Source of the DNA: an uncultured Acetatifactor sp. | Lineage (GTDB): Bacteria > Bacillota > Clostridia > Lachnospirales > Lachnospiraceae | Length of the DNA stretch: 56,055 bases | Reading direction: 5' to 3' | Assembly (NCBI GenBank): GCA_910577035.1 | Contig: CAJTKW010000026.1 | Coordinates: 1-56,055 of the forward strand | Shown: one piece after another, positions 26,158-35,200 of the stretch | Layout: each line of letters opens with the position of its first letter | How positions within the stretch are numbered: the first letter of the stretch is position 1 | The notes under the pieces: generated by a model | What the model was told of the DNA's origin: nothing | What the model saw: the letters and a program-made list of their open reading frames with translations, nothing else | The model's database searches: none | Translations under genes and position numbers: made by a program

Positions 26158-27291
26158 TTGCAGAAGCTGGTGGAGGAATACACCACGCATAAGCAGCAGT
26201 CTTTGATGCAGATGAAGAAGGGGCTGGTATCCCGGGAAGCCTTTCTGGAGGAGGCCGCAGCCTGCATTGCGGAGTATTACCACAGATCCGGGCAGGAGGA
26301 TGCGGCACTTCTGGCAGAGTTTGAGCAATATATCTTTGGCTATTCCAGATTATCCGGCCTGATAGACGACAAAACCGTCTCCGATATTCGGGTGGTAAGC
26401 TACGACAATATCCGAATTAAAAGAAAGGGTCAGCGGATGCAGGCAGCTGCCGCATTTGCTTCGCCGAAAGAGTACCGGCAGTTTATTGATTATATTGCTA
26501 CGAGAAATCAAGTCAATATTTCCAATCTGAATGCAATTCAACGATTCACAGACAATGAGAGTCATCCGGACTTTATCCTGCGCTTTACGGTCTCCATGCC
26601 GCTTGTGAACACCTATGACGAGCCTTATCTCTGTATCAGGAAAATCCCCCGGGCATTTCCCCAGATCAAGGACTTAATCAAACAGGACATGCTTGACCGC
26701 CGGACGGCGGAGCTTTTGATCTGCCGCTTCCGGGCAGGCTCTACGCTCATCTGCGGCGGCAATTCTTCCGGTAAGACAACGCTTTTGAATGCGCTGAAGG
26801 AGACGTTGCCGGACAATTGTGCGGTGCTGGTGGCGCAGCAGGCGGATGAACTGACCACTATGTTTCATCCGGACATGATGTTTCTGCATTCGCTGCCGGG
26901 AACGGGGGAGCAGCAGGTCAGCTATGATCTGGAGCATATCAGCATTGCAGGACTTACCATGGACGTGGATTTCTTTATCATCGGGGAGGTCAAGGGAACG
27001 GAAGCGCTCTATCTGCTGAATGCGGCATATACCGGGCAGACCTGTGCGGCGACGATCCATGCACCGTCTGCCGACAAGGCCACCGATAAGCTGGTGGATT
27101 ACTGTCTGGGAAAAAGCAGATATTCCAGGGATGAGCTGATGCGGATGCTGGACTGCTTTCAGACGGTGGTATTCATGGAACATTACCGGGTGAAGGAGAT
27201 CTATGAGTGCAGGGGATGGAACGAGGACAGCAGGAGCCTTGTTTATGAGAAAATTTTGGAGAGGGGTGAAACATGCGCGTGTCAGGCGTAA
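26158..27291 (+). CDS. tadA: Tad pilus assembly ATPase, TadA/CpaF type
   Basis: 377 residues from a TTG at 26158. The P-loop is GGNSSGKT (200-207), and the Walker B region is DFFIIGE (271-277), followed by ATIHAPSA with the conserved His. This hexameric ATPase drives assembly of Flp pili from the cytoplasm. The start is unclear: the frame is open back to 26110 with no ATG or GTG, and the strong AGGAGGGAGG at 26111-26120 best fits an ATT codon at 26125, adding 11 residues. It is the first gene of the operon and overlaps the next by 19 bases. Confidence 0.85.
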   Translation: MQKLVEEYTTHKQQSLMQMKKGLVSREAFLEEAAACIAEYYHRSGQEDAALLAEFEQYIFGYSRLSGLIDDKTVSDIRVVSYDNIRIKRKGQRMQAAAAFASPKEYRQFIDYIATRNQVNISNLNAIQRFTDNESHPDFILRFTVSMPLVNTYDEPYLCIRKIPRAFPQIKDLIKQDMLDRRTAELLICRFRAGSTLICGGNSSGKTTLLNALKETLPDNCAVLVAQQADELTTMFHPDMMFLHSLPGTGEQQVSYDLEHISIAGLTMDVDFFIIGEVKGTEALYLLNAAYTGQTCAATIHAPSADKATDKLVDYCLGKSRYSRDELMRMLDCFQTVVFMEHYRVKEIYECRGWNEDSRSLVYEKILERGETCACQA

Positions 27292-28124
27292 AAGGATTGA
27301 TATTGTTATGTTTGTTTCTGGGATTTTTCATGCTGTTCCGGAAGATGGAGGCTTTAAAGTATCTGGCGGAGGCAATGAAAAGAACCCGCAGCGGGATGAA
27401 TGCCGCCGCCAGGCAGCGAAGCCTGGCGGACCGGCAGAACCTGTTAAATATGCAGGAGGAGCATTCCCGGTGGTATGCCGTAGAACGGAGGCTGCAGTAC
27501 TGCGGCATTCGAAAGCGCTTCCCGGGAATTACGGCGGAATGGTGGGTACTGGGAAATATCGGGACGGCCTCGCTGCTGTTTGCGGCTGTGTCCGCAGCAG
27601 GCGGTGCGGGGGCGGGAGTGCTGGCACTCCTGAGCTTTGCGGGGGGTGAATATCTGTTTCTGCGGCGGCTGCGAAAAGCAAATTTCCGGCGCACGGAAGA
27701 AAACCTGACGAAGCTTCTGGATTTTCTGGACAATTACAGTACGGCATCGGGGGAGATCACCGGTATATTCGGACAGATCAGCAGGTACCTGGACGAGCCG
27801 GTGAAGGGTGCGCTGGATGTCTGCTGCTATGAGGCGGCCACCACAGGGGATGTAAGCCTGGCGCTGCTGGCCATGGCAGAGGGTATCGAACATCCGAAAT
27901 TCAAGGAGCTGGTCCGGAACATGGAAGTCAGCGTTCGATACTGTGCGGACTTTTCCGTACTGGTGAGCAGCAGCAGGAGGAGCCTCAGGGAATATCTGCG
28001 GGTGTCCCGGGAGAGAAGGAGTATGCTGCGGGAAGGGGCGATTAATCTGCTGCTGCTGGCGGCCATGTCGGCGGTGGTGCTGCTCATAGTAGGCAGCTTT
28101 ACCGGGAGCGGATGGGCTTCTTGA
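27273..28124 (+). CDS. tadB: Tad pilus inner-membrane platform protein, TadB-like
   Basis: 283 residues. An N-terminal membrane segment (about 5-22), another pair around 130-155, then a type II secretion F-like region (LDFLDNYSTASGEITGIFGQI onward) and a C-terminal helix. TadB and TadC form the membrane platform that the TadA ATPase works on. The start overlaps the end of tadA, and GAGAGGGG precedes it. The sequence is divergent from textbook TadB, so the call leans on position and topology. Confidence 0.75.
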   Translation: MRVSGVKGLILLCLFLGFFMLFRKMEALKYLAEAMKRTRSGMNAAARQRSLADRQNLLNMQEEHSRWYAVERRLQYCGIRKRFPGITAEWWVLGNIGTASLLFAAVSAAGGAGAGVLALLSFAGGEYLFLRRLRKANFRRTEENLTKLLDFLDNYSTASGEITGIFGQISRYLDEPVKGALDVCCYEAATTGDVSLALLAMAEGIEHPKFKELVRNMEVSVRYCADFSVLVSSSRRSLREYLRVSRERRSMLREGAINLLLLAAMSAVVLLIVGSFTGSGWAS

Positions 28125-28142
28125 GAGGGAAGGAGAGAAAGG

Positions 28143-28973
28143 ATGCAGATAGGAATCCTTATAAAAGCCGTTTCGGCCGTGACGGCGGCGGAAGTGTTCT
28201 TTATCCTGCGGATGTTTGGAAAGAGCGAAAGGCGGCAGGAAAAGCTGTTGAAAGCTTATTATGAGCTTTCCGGCATGCTGCGGGAAAGGGGCAGGTCCGG
28301 AAATTACTATCGCAGAGGGGAACGGTGGCTGATGAAGAACGGCGCCGCGTATCACTATGGAAAGTGGGTGGAGCCGGTACGCTTCCTGGCAGTCTGCCTG
28401 ATATGCGGCCTGGCCGGAACTTTTGTCTTTACCCCGCTGGGAATCGGATTTGGAGCGGCGGCTTTTTTCCTGCTGGCATTTCTGCCGGTATGGATGCTGC
28501 AGCATTTAAACAGGAAGGATAACGAAAGGCTGCTGCCTGAACTGAAGCTGGTATATCATGCCCTGGAGATCCAGATCAGGGCAGGAGTCTATGTGACGGA
28601 CGCGCTGGCGGAATGCTACGGGAATGTACAGGAAAAGCGGTTGAGATATGCGCTCCTGGAGCTGGCGGGAGACATTGTCATGAAGGCGGATGTGCATGAT
28701 TCCCTGGACAGATTTCAGGGAAAGTTTTGTAACCCCCATGTGGATTCCCTCTGCATTATTGTCCTGCAGGCACTGGAATCGGGACAGGCGGTGGAGCTGC
28801 TCAGGGATATAGGGGAGCAGGTGAAGGATATGGAGGAGGCAGTGCTGGCGCGTAAAAAAGCGGCACTGGACAGAAAGATAACGTTCTGTCAGCTGGGAGT
28901 GCTGACAGTGGTACTGGGGATTGCGCTGTATTTGTGCGTACGTTATATGTTTGGCGCGGCAGCGGTATTTTAA
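28143..28973 (+). CDS. tadC: Tad pilus inner-membrane platform protein, TadC-like
   Basis: 276 residues with a first membrane segment at about 5-22, a helix pair near residues 80-120 and a C-terminal helix. The middle (LKLVYHALEIQIRAGVYVTDAL to DSLCIIVLQALESGQAV) has the spacing of a type II secretion F domain. GGAGAGAAAGG lies before the ATG, 18 bases after tadB. It completes the membrane platform for pilus assembly. Confidence 0.75.
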   Translation: MQIGILIKAVSAVTAAEVFFILRMFGKSERRQEKLLKAYYELSGMLRERGRSGNYYRRGERWLMKNGAAYHYGKWVEPVRFLAVCLICGLAGTFVFTPLGIGFGAAAFFLLAFLPVWMLQHLNRKDNERLLPELKLVYHALEIQIRAGVYVTDALAECYGNVQEKRLRYALLELAGDIVMKADVHDSLDRFQGKFCNPHVDSLCIIVLQALESGQAVELLRDIGEQVKDMEEAVLARKKAALDRKITFCQLGVLTVVLGIALYLCVRYMFGAAAVF

Positions 28974-28997
28974 CGAGAGTAAAAGGAGGAACGGAAG

Positions 28998-29225
28998 ATG
29001 TTGGAAAAGGTAAAATTCAGGACAAGGCTGGCATTCAGGCGGATACGGGAGAGGGCAATGAAAAAGGAACCCGGGATAGACGGTATCCTGGTGACGGTGG
29101 GGCTGTGCATTATTGCCCTGCTGCTGTGTGTGGTGATGAAGGACAGTCTCACTGCTTTTATCAGGACGCTGGTGGATGCCATGACGGCCAAGGCCCAGCA
29201 GATTCTTACGGGAGTGACGGCATGA
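28998..29225 (+). CDS. Flp-like pilin / Flp1-like small membrane protein
   Basis: 75 residues. A basic N-terminal leader ends in KKEPG, followed by a hydrophobic helix IDGILVTVGLCIIALLLCVV and a short C-terminal part, the layout of Flp/type IVc pilins. The Gly in EPG could be the prepilin cleavage point, though the Glu usually found at +5 of the mature pilin is not there. A matching prepilin peptidase is encoded at 35197. AAGGAGG precedes the ATG. It would be the main pilus subunit, or a minor one if another flp gene exists elsewhere. Confidence 0.7.
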   Translation: MLEKVKFRTRLAFRRIRERAMKKEPGIDGILVTVGLCIIALLLCVVMKDSLTAFIRTLVDAMTAKAQQILTGVTA

Positions 29226-29578
29226 AAAAGGAAGCGGGAAGCATCGGGGATCTGCTGGCGGCATGTATCTGTATGCTTCTGATGACAGTGCTGCTGGCAG
29301 CCTATATGGACAGCGTGCGGCTGATCGCAGAAAAGACGGAAATCAATCAGATTGCACGAAAGTACATTCTGCGGATGGAAACGGTGGGGATGCTGACGGA
29401 GAGTGACAGGATCCTGCTGGACAGGGAGCTGGCGGCAGCAGGTGCGTCCGGGGTAAACCTGGAGGGGACTACCTTTGACAGAGTGGGCTACGGGGAGGAA
29501 ATCGTACTGAGAATAAGGGGAAAGCTGAGGAATCATTATGGGTTTGAAGAAAAAAGAGTATCTACTGCGAAAAACTGA
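29222..29578 (+). CDS. TadE-like pseudopilin
   Basis: 118 residues from the ATG at 29222, which overlaps the stop of the pilin gene as ATGA. A short leader KKEAGSIGD precedes a hydrophobic helix LLAACICMLLMTVLLAAYMD and a mostly hydrophilic domain with QIARKYILRMETVGML. This is the shape of the TadE/TadF pseudopilins that work with Flp pili. The frame is open further upstream in another register of the pilin gene, but that is not coding. Confidence 0.65.
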   Translation: MKKEAGSIGDLLAACICMLLMTVLLAAYMDSVRLIAEKTEINQIARKYILRMETVGMLTESDRILLDRELAAAGASGVNLEGTTFDRVGYGEEIVLRIRGKLRNHYGFEEKRVSTAKN

Positions 29579-30113
29579 GAGCGGCCAGATCGGCTGGACG
29601 CTGGGGCTGTGGTTTGTGTTGTTTCTGGGAATTCTGCTCTGTGCCCTGATACAGGTAGAAGCCTTCCGGGCATCTTCGCAGTACATGGAGGATGCGCTGG
29701 CGGCATCCAATCTGGCTGCCGCAGTGATAGACGTGGAGGAATACGGCATTTCTCACCGGCTGCGGATCAGCAGCCCGGAGGAGGCCTATGCCCGGTATCA
29801 GAATGCTGTTGCAGGGAACCTGAATCTGAATGCCCAATGGGAATGTGGGAATAAGGGCCTGATTTCCGGGCCGGTTCATGTGGAAAATTTTACTGTTTAT
29901 AACGTCAGCGGCAGTGAGGTGGATGTGCGCAGCTTTGGCGGGGACGGAACGGCAGCAGGCTGGCACGGGATCCTGGGGCAGGAAAAGGCACCCAACGGGA
30001 AAGTGGTGGAAAATACGGGGGTTTACAGTGAAATATCCTATCAGGTCAGGGGCCTGTTCGGCCTGAATATCATGGCCAGGAAGGGAAATCTGGCGGATAT
30101 TACAAGAGACTAA
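29538..30113 (+). CDS. TadE/TadF-like pilus-associated membrane protein
   Basis: 191 residues. A basic leader with ESGQIGW runs into the helix TLGLWFVLFLGILLCALIQV, then an extracellular domain of about 140 residues with AASNLAAAVIDVEEYGI. The start codon lies inside the end of the preceding gene (41-base overlap) with TGAGGA before it, a tight coupling. The position and the single N-terminal helix fit a second pseudopilin; I see no enzyme motif. Confidence 0.6.
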   Translation: MGLKKKEYLLRKTESGQIGWTLGLWFVLFLGILLCALIQVEAFRASSQYMEDALAASNLAAAVIDVEEYGISHRLRISSPEEAYARYQNAVAGNLNLNAQWECGNKGLISGPVHVENFTVYNVSGSEVDVRSFGGDGTAAGWHGILGQEKAPNGKVVENTGVYSEISYQVRGLFGLNIMARKGNLADITRD

Positions 30114-30133
30114 GTGTGTAGAATGGAGGAAAC

Positions 30134-30802
30134 ATGGGAAAGAAGGAAAAGCCGGGAAGAGGAGCAGCTGCGGAGAGATGGAAAACAGGAGGGGTTATTG
30201 CCGCACTGGCGGCTGCCGGAGCAGTCTTTATGGTAATGCTGCAGTTGGAGAAGGGAATGCTGATGCAATATGAAAAGGGGACTGTATATGTGGCAGCGGC
30301 CCAGATCCCCAGGGGCCAGATGGTAACGGCGGAAAATCAGGATCTTTACTTTCAGGAGAAATTGCTGGAGAGCTCCTGTATCCCCGACAGCGCACTGCGT
30401 AGTCCTGAGCAGGTGGCCGGGCTGGCCGCGTCCTTTGATATTGCGCCGGGGGTGCTTCTGGCAGAGGGGATGTTTGAAAGCCTGGATGATATTCTGAGGG
30501 GAATGGGGGAGCCGGTGGTGGCCGGTTTTAAAGCGGAGGACCTGTATCAGGTGGCAGGAGGCGTTCTTCGGGCAGGAGACAGAATACATATTTACAGGGT
30601 TTCCGAGGAGGGACAGGCGGCATTGGTCTGGGACAATGTCTATGTACAGGAGGTGTTTGACCAGGCAGGATCCAGAATTGCCAGCGGTGATTTGGTGACG
30701 GCAGCGCAGAGGATCAATATTTATCTGGACAAAAAGGATGTAGAGGCATTTTATTCCGGGCTGGCAGACGGAGCACTCCGGGTGGTGCAGGCACTGAGAT
30801 AA
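30134..30802 (+). CDS. SAF-domain pilus assembly protein, CpaB/RcpC-like
   Basis: 222 residues. One N-terminal membrane helix (about 18-36) is followed by an SAF domain with VYVAAAQIPRGQMVTAENQDL and DIAPGVLLAEGMF, the two conserved strands of CpaB-type proteins. In Gram-negatives CpaB links to the secretin; here, with no secretin gene in the window, it may bind the cell wall and guide the pilus outward. GGAGG lies just before the ATG. Confidence 0.8.
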   Translation: MGKKEKPGRGAAAERWKTGGVIAALAAAGAVFMVMLQLEKGMLMQYEKGTVYVAAAQIPRGQMVTAENQDLYFQEKLLESSCIPDSALRSPEQVAGLAASFDIAPGVLLAEGMFESLDDILRGMGEPVVAGFKAEDLYQVAGGVLRAGDRIHIYRVSEEGQAALVWDNVYVQEVFDQAGSRIASGDLVTAAQRINIYLDKKDVEAFYSGLADGALRVVQALR

Positions 30803-30858
30803 AGGACGTGGATCGGAAGGGATCAGGGAATAAGGCGTTTAATCAGGGAGGAAAATGA

Positions 30859-32679
30859 ATGTGGAAATACAGAATGGGGCTGCTGGCTGCATTCCTGCTG
30901 TGGATGTTTCCGGCGGAGAGAGCCGCGGCGGCAGATTATCAGAAAACCGTCTACAATAGTCCGTACGTGTCTTTTTCGCCTGACGGGCAGGCCTGGACTA
31001 TCAACGCCGGAGATCGGAACATCCGCTGGTACAGGAAGGGTGAGACGGTAAGTACGGGAATTACCTCCTCCCTGCGGCCGCCCGGAGAAGGGGAACACTA
31101 TTATAGTGTACGGGCGTCGGGCCAGGCACCGGTGGGGCGCTGGGTGGTGGAGCATGAAGCGGGACAATGTGTCCATGAAGTATATCCGCCCAGGTACCAT
31201 GGGCTGAACTATGGGAGACAGATCTGCAGGGCCCGGCATTATTCGGGCTGGATTGCTTACTGTGCGGACTGTGGGGACAGGCTTTCGAATATATTTGTCT
31301 ATATGAGCAGGGAGGCCGCGGAAACCGTACAGTACATTCCGCTGGAAACGGATTATTACTCCCTTTGCCCCTTTTGTGATAATTTAGAGCAGGGAAGCAT
31401 GTTCCGGCATATGTGCAAGGCAGTATCGGCCAATATGTACAGGGTGGTATATGACGCGAACTTTCCGGAAGCCGGGGAAAACGGGAAGGGCTATATGGCG
31501 TACAGCCTCCATATGTACAATGATACGGAGGAATACGAGGGGATTCAGCTGACGCCGGTGAAGGAGCTGACGCAGAACGGATATTCCTGTACGGGGTATC
31601 GGTTTGCCGGCTGGAACAGGGAGCCCGACGGCAGCGGGGAGGGCTATGGAGACAGGGACAGGATCCTGAACCTGACATCGGAGAACTGGAACGGGCTGTC
31701 CGGACAGGAGGCGAAGGGAACCGTGACCCTCTATGCCCAGTGGGAGCCGGTGGCGAGTACCCTGCTGATAGATCCCGCCGGAGGTACGTATCAGGGGAAA
31801 AGCGGGATTACGGGGATCACAAAGCGCCATGGCGAGACCTATGAGCCGGATGCTTCCCTGCTGGATCCGCCGGCGGGCTATAGGGTGACTTTTCAGACAA
31901 ACGGGGGAAGTCCGGCGGAGCCGGCCGCGGCGGCAGCGGTCTTTCGGGAGTGGGCGGCGGATCAGCCCTTTTCCGGCTCTTTTCAGAACGGAATCTACAG
32001 GTACACTGCCCCGGAAGGCAGCAGTGATACCCTGCGGGCAGTATATGATGCGGGAAGTATTGTACTTCCTCAGACGGTCCGGGAGGGCTGGTCCTTCGGA
32101 GGCTGGTATTATGATGCCGAATTCCGGATTCCTGCAGGAGGAGCGGGAGAAACCATTACTCCCGGCGGGAATCTCACACTTTACGCGCAATGGGCGGACC
32201 TGGCACTGACTGCGGCGGATAACTACAGCGCTTACGGCGGCAGCGGGGCCGTAGACCTTCTCTGGCAGATGCGGGACGGAAAAGAAAAGGCCTATTTGCT
32301 GTACCAGAGTCCGGACGGTGAAGAATGGACGAAGATCGGCGCTGCCGATGACATAAGCAGTGAAACCTCAGTACATCTGGAATTGCAGAGAACGGGCAGG
32401 GAGGAAAATTATAAAATACCTCATGCCGGAATCTATACCCTAATCCTGTCCGGAGCCCAGGGTGGCAGTTATGGGGACTGGCGGGGAGGAAAAGGCGGCA
32501 CCCTGGAGCTTAAGCTATGGCTGGAAAAGGGGGAGGTTCTGGGTGTGATCGGGAGGCGGAGGAAAAGGAAGCGTGTACGGAGGCGGCGGAGGCTGTACCG
32601 TGGTGTCCTCCGACAAAAAGGGCGTTATTGCAGTAGCCGGGGGCGGCGGAGGCGCCTCGGAAAGCGGCAGCGGAGGTGA
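30859..32679 (+). CDS. Giant secreted InlB-repeat / glycine-rich protein, N-terminal part (frameshifted)
   Basis: 606 codons. A signal peptide (MGLLAAFLLWMFPAERAAAA) ends near residue 26. A cysteine-rich region (about 124-190) has CADCG and CPFC pairs like a zinc or disulfide knot. Two InlB/Listeria-Bacteroides repeats end in TVTLYAQW and NLTLYAQW. Next comes the start of a glycine-rich ALK/LTK-type domain (GIYTLILSGAQGG). At the GGG run 32551-32553 the true frame moves by +1; the last 40 codons of this ORF are basic nonsense. With one G removed, the protein continues to 35200 as a 1446-residue product. Confidence 0.75.
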   Translation: MWKYRMGLLAAFLLWMFPAERAAAADYQKTVYNSPYVSFSPDGQAWTINAGDRNIRWYRKGETVSTGITSSLRPPGEGEHYYSVRASGQAPVGRWVVEHEAGQCVHEVYPPRYHGLNYGRQICRARHYSGWIAYCADCGDRLSNIFVYMSREAAETVQYIPLETDYYSLCPFCDNLEQGSMFRHMCKAVSANMYRVVYDANFPEAGENGKGYMAYSLHMYNDTEEYEGIQLTPVKELTQNGYSCTGYRFAGWNREPDGSGEGYGDRDRILNLTSENWNGLSGQEAKGTVTLYAQWEPVASTLLIDPAGGTYQGKSGITGITKRHGETYEPDASLLDPPAGYRVTFQTNGGSPAEPAAAAAVFREWAADQPFSGSFQNGIYRYTAPEGSSDTLRAVYDAGSIVLPQTVREGWSFGGWYYDAEFRIPAGGAGETITPGGNLTLYAQWADLALTAADNYSAYGGSGAVDLLWQMRDGKEKAYLLYQSPDGEEWTKIGAADDISSETSVHLELQRTGREENYKIPHAGIYTLILSGAQGGSYGDWRGGKGGTLELKLWLEKGEVLGVIGRRRKRKRVRRRRRLYRGVLRQKGRYCSSRGRRRRLGKRQRR

Positions 32680-35200
32680 CGGAGGCAGTGCGGCGTTTTT
32701 GACGGACAGGGAATTATGCGGTGAGGACGGCATGGCCGGAGGCGGCGGAGGTTACCGGGGAGGCGCGGCGGGAGAATATATCCTTCATTCCCATACCGCC
32801 GCCTGTTACCGGGAGATCAGCGGCACTGTGAGCGCAGGTCCCGGGTTTTACGAGGCACATACCTCCTGGCACAGCAATATCTATTTGGAGGGCGTAACGG
32901 CTACCAATATGAAGGCCGGTGTAGGAGGACATTCCAACGGAAGCAATCCTTCAATAGGCCTGAGGGCAGGGAATGCGTCAGCTTATCTGGAGACGCCTTA
33001 TGCCGGCAGACTTACCTTTTCGGCCGCCGGCGGCAGCAGCGAATGGGATGCGTGGGGCGTGGGGGCAGAGAATATTGCAACCACGGTTACGGTTTTTTTC
33101 ATCCATGCTGACGGGCGGGTGACCAGTGAAACGGTTTTTCCCGAGGGGCTGAGCCATTCCACCGTAACGGGAACGAATGTCTGGTATGCGGCCGGCGGTT
33201 ATGAGGCCGTAAGGCCGGTATCCATCCACCGCTTTTCGGGCCGGCAGTTTTCGGGAACCATAGAGACCATGCCTCATGCAAGCTGTGAAAATCCGCCGGG
33301 TTCGTTTCACGGTATTCATGCTGCGTATAATATGAGCGGCACCTTCAGCTTTGATGTGGAGGAAGACGTGAAGGGAATCTATATAGAAGCGGCCAGATCT
33401 ACTGCCACCGACGGCGAGGGCTGCTGGATGAGCATCGGTGTGGAGAATGTTTCCTATCAGTACAGCGGCAGAATGGTAATGTGCGGATATGAAGAAGGGG
33501 AGGTGGAGTCTGCGCTGCCAGCATACGGCGGAAGCAGTTATGTAAATCCGGAAGTGGTTTACAGCTATTCTCTGAGTGCCGGGGACCGGGAAGGGGACGG
33601 ACGTGCACTGCTGGACACCGTACAGGGGGGATTTGTGGAGGAACTGGAGCTTAAGAATGTGAAGGCGAAGGATCTGGCGGCACCGGATACCGTCAGGGAG
33701 GCTTCCGTGGAAATGAGGCCCGCAGCCGGCGGATGTATTTCCGTCTCCTGGGGGCAGCCAAAGGATAACGGCACCACATATTACCACAGGGCGGAAGCAT
33801 ATATCAAAGGGATGACGTCACCCCTGGCCGCCTCCAATATAACGCAGAATACGCTGGTTTCCGGGGTGGAGGGTTACTATTATGTCATTGACGGGAACCG
33901 GGACTCTCTGGCGGACGGCCGGGGAAGCTATACTGCCGGCAGGAACGTGGAGCTTGCTCCGGGGGAAGCGGGATGTTATCTGCATCTGGCGGCAGTGGAC
34001 ACCGCCGGCAATATCGGAGGGACAATTCATGTGAAAATAGACGGGGAAAGCGTGCCCTGGAAAATCGGAACCAGACAGCTGCGGATCAGAGAAGGGGAAA
34101 ATGTGAGTGCGGCGGATCCAAAGACTTGTTATGTGAGGTGTGACGGAGTGACACCGTTCCTTCTGGAGCATGGCACATACATGGAGGGGCCGGCCACTAA
34201 GGATAATCTGCCGGTTTACAGTATCTTCGAGCTGTCTTCAGGGGGACAGAATGTTTTCCATATGCCGTCGGAGGCAGACTTCCCGGAGGCCGTATATTCT
34301 ACGGAAGGAGCGCCGATCCTGGCCAGGTATCCTTATTCCGCTGCCAGGCGTTCCCACCAGGGGAGAGTACTGGATCTGGAGCAGATGTTTACCCTGGGGC
34401 CGGAGGCCCATGGACAGCGGATAGAAGTCATACCCAGAGCCGGGGCGGTATATCTGAAACGGGGAATACGGACAACTTATTATTCCGAACCGGAAGAGGA
34501 CAAAGGAAATGGCATCACTCTGATCGGAGACGGGGAAGGACCCGTTGTCAGCGGGCTGGAGGTACTATCGGAAGGACAGTTTATCGACAGAGGGGAAGAG
34601 TCGGTCCGGCTGTGCATTACGGCATCGGACGAGCTGTCCGGAGTGGCGGAATTTTACCTGGAGGTGACAAACAGGGATAACCATGGCACAAAGATATTTT
34701 ACCCGGAGGGAAACCGGATAGAGCTGGAGATTACGAAGGAGGAGGCTTTGTTTACGGGAGAATTCACGGTGACGGCCTATGCCCGGGATCATGTGGGAAA
34801 TGAGACAAGGCTATCCAGGTCCGTGACGGAGTTTGCGTTGGAGGCAAGGATCGAGAGAATCCTGGAGCCTCATGATCCCGTGTTCAAGGGCGGGGAAAGC
34901 GGCATTCTGTATATTACGGTGTACGGGTATGCGGACAGAGCAGAGGCGGAGTTTCCGCCGGAGCTGGCAGGGGAGGACGGAAGCAGGTCCGGGATGGTTT
35001 TCGATTACAGTGACATGCAGATTTATATGCAGGAATCAAAGGTGCAGTTTATGGTACCGCTGTATATTCCTGCCGGCAGGGAGTATACCCTGAAGGTACG
35101 GGCTTTTCGGGGGGATAACAGCCTGGAGTGCGAGCCGACACTTAAAGTTACGGCGGAGGGCGGGAATGTGCTGAGTGAATTTCACACCCGTTTAAGATGA
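32573..35200 (+). CDS. Giant secreted glycine-rich protein, C-terminal part (frameshifted)
   Basis: The frame is really readable from 32552. It opens with the rest of the glycine-rich domain (GGGGKGSVYGGGGGCT, GVIAVAGGGGGASESGSGG), then a long beta-rich extracellular region. A segment near 34000 resembles a fibronectin/Ig-like fold (HLAAVDTAGNIGGTIHVKI), and another near 34600 (ASDELSGVAEFYLEVT) looks like a second Ig-like module. There is no LPXTG or other wall anchor at the C-terminus (it ends EFHTRLR). It lies inside the Tad operon, so it may be a surface adhesin or pilus-linked protein. The next gene overlaps its stop. Confidence 0.75.
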   Translation: MYGGGGGCTVVSSDKKGVIAVAGGGGGASESGSGGDGGSAAFLTDRELCGEDGMAGGGGGYRGGAAGEYILHSHTAACYREISGTVSAGPGFYEAHTSWHSNIYLEGVTATNMKAGVGGHSNGSNPSIGLRAGNASAYLETPYAGRLTFSAAGGSSEWDAWGVGAENIATTVTVFFIHADGRVTSETVFPEGLSHSTVTGTNVWYAAGGYEAVRPVSIHRFSGRQFSGTIETMPHASCENPPGSFHGIHAAYNMSGTFSFDVEEDVKGIYIEAARSTATDGEGCWMSIGVENVSYQYSGRMVMCGYEEGEVESALPAYGGSSYVNPEVVYSYSLSAGDREGDGRALLDTVQGGFVEELELKNVKAKDLAAPDTVREASVEMRPAAGGCISVSWGQPKDNGTTYYHRAEAYIKGMTSPLAASNITQNTLVSGVEGYYYVIDGNRDSLADGRGSYTAGRNVELAPGEAGCYLHLAAVDTAGNIGGTIHVKIDGESVPWKIGTRQLRIREGENVSAADPKTCYVRCDGVTPFLLEHGTYMEGPATKDNLPVYSIFELSSGGQNVFHMPSEADFPEAVYSTEGAPILARYPYSAARRSHQGRVLDLEQMFTLGPEAHGQRIEVIPRAGAVYLKRGIRTTYYSEPEEDKGNGITLIGDGEGPVVSGLEVLSEGQFIDRGEESVRLCITASDELSGVAEFYLEVTNRDNHGTKIFYPEGNRIELEITKEEALFTGEFTVTAYARDHVGNETRLSRSVTEFALEARIERILEPHDPVFKGGESGILYITVYGYADRAEAEFPPELAGEDGSRSGMVFDYSDMQIYMQESKVQFMVPLYIPAGREYTLKVRAFRGDNSLECEPTLKVTAEGGNVLSEFHTRLR

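Noticed and set aside
27444..28505. 353-codon minus-strand open frame across tadB and tadC
   Set aside because: Antisense shadow in GC-rich coding DNA; Gln/His/Pro-rich translation with no ribosome site or promoter, while the + strand genes fit the Tad operon.
32978..33787. 269-codon minus-strand open frame inside the giant secreted protein
   Set aside because: It mirrors a well-supported coding frame and shows no domain or ribosome site.
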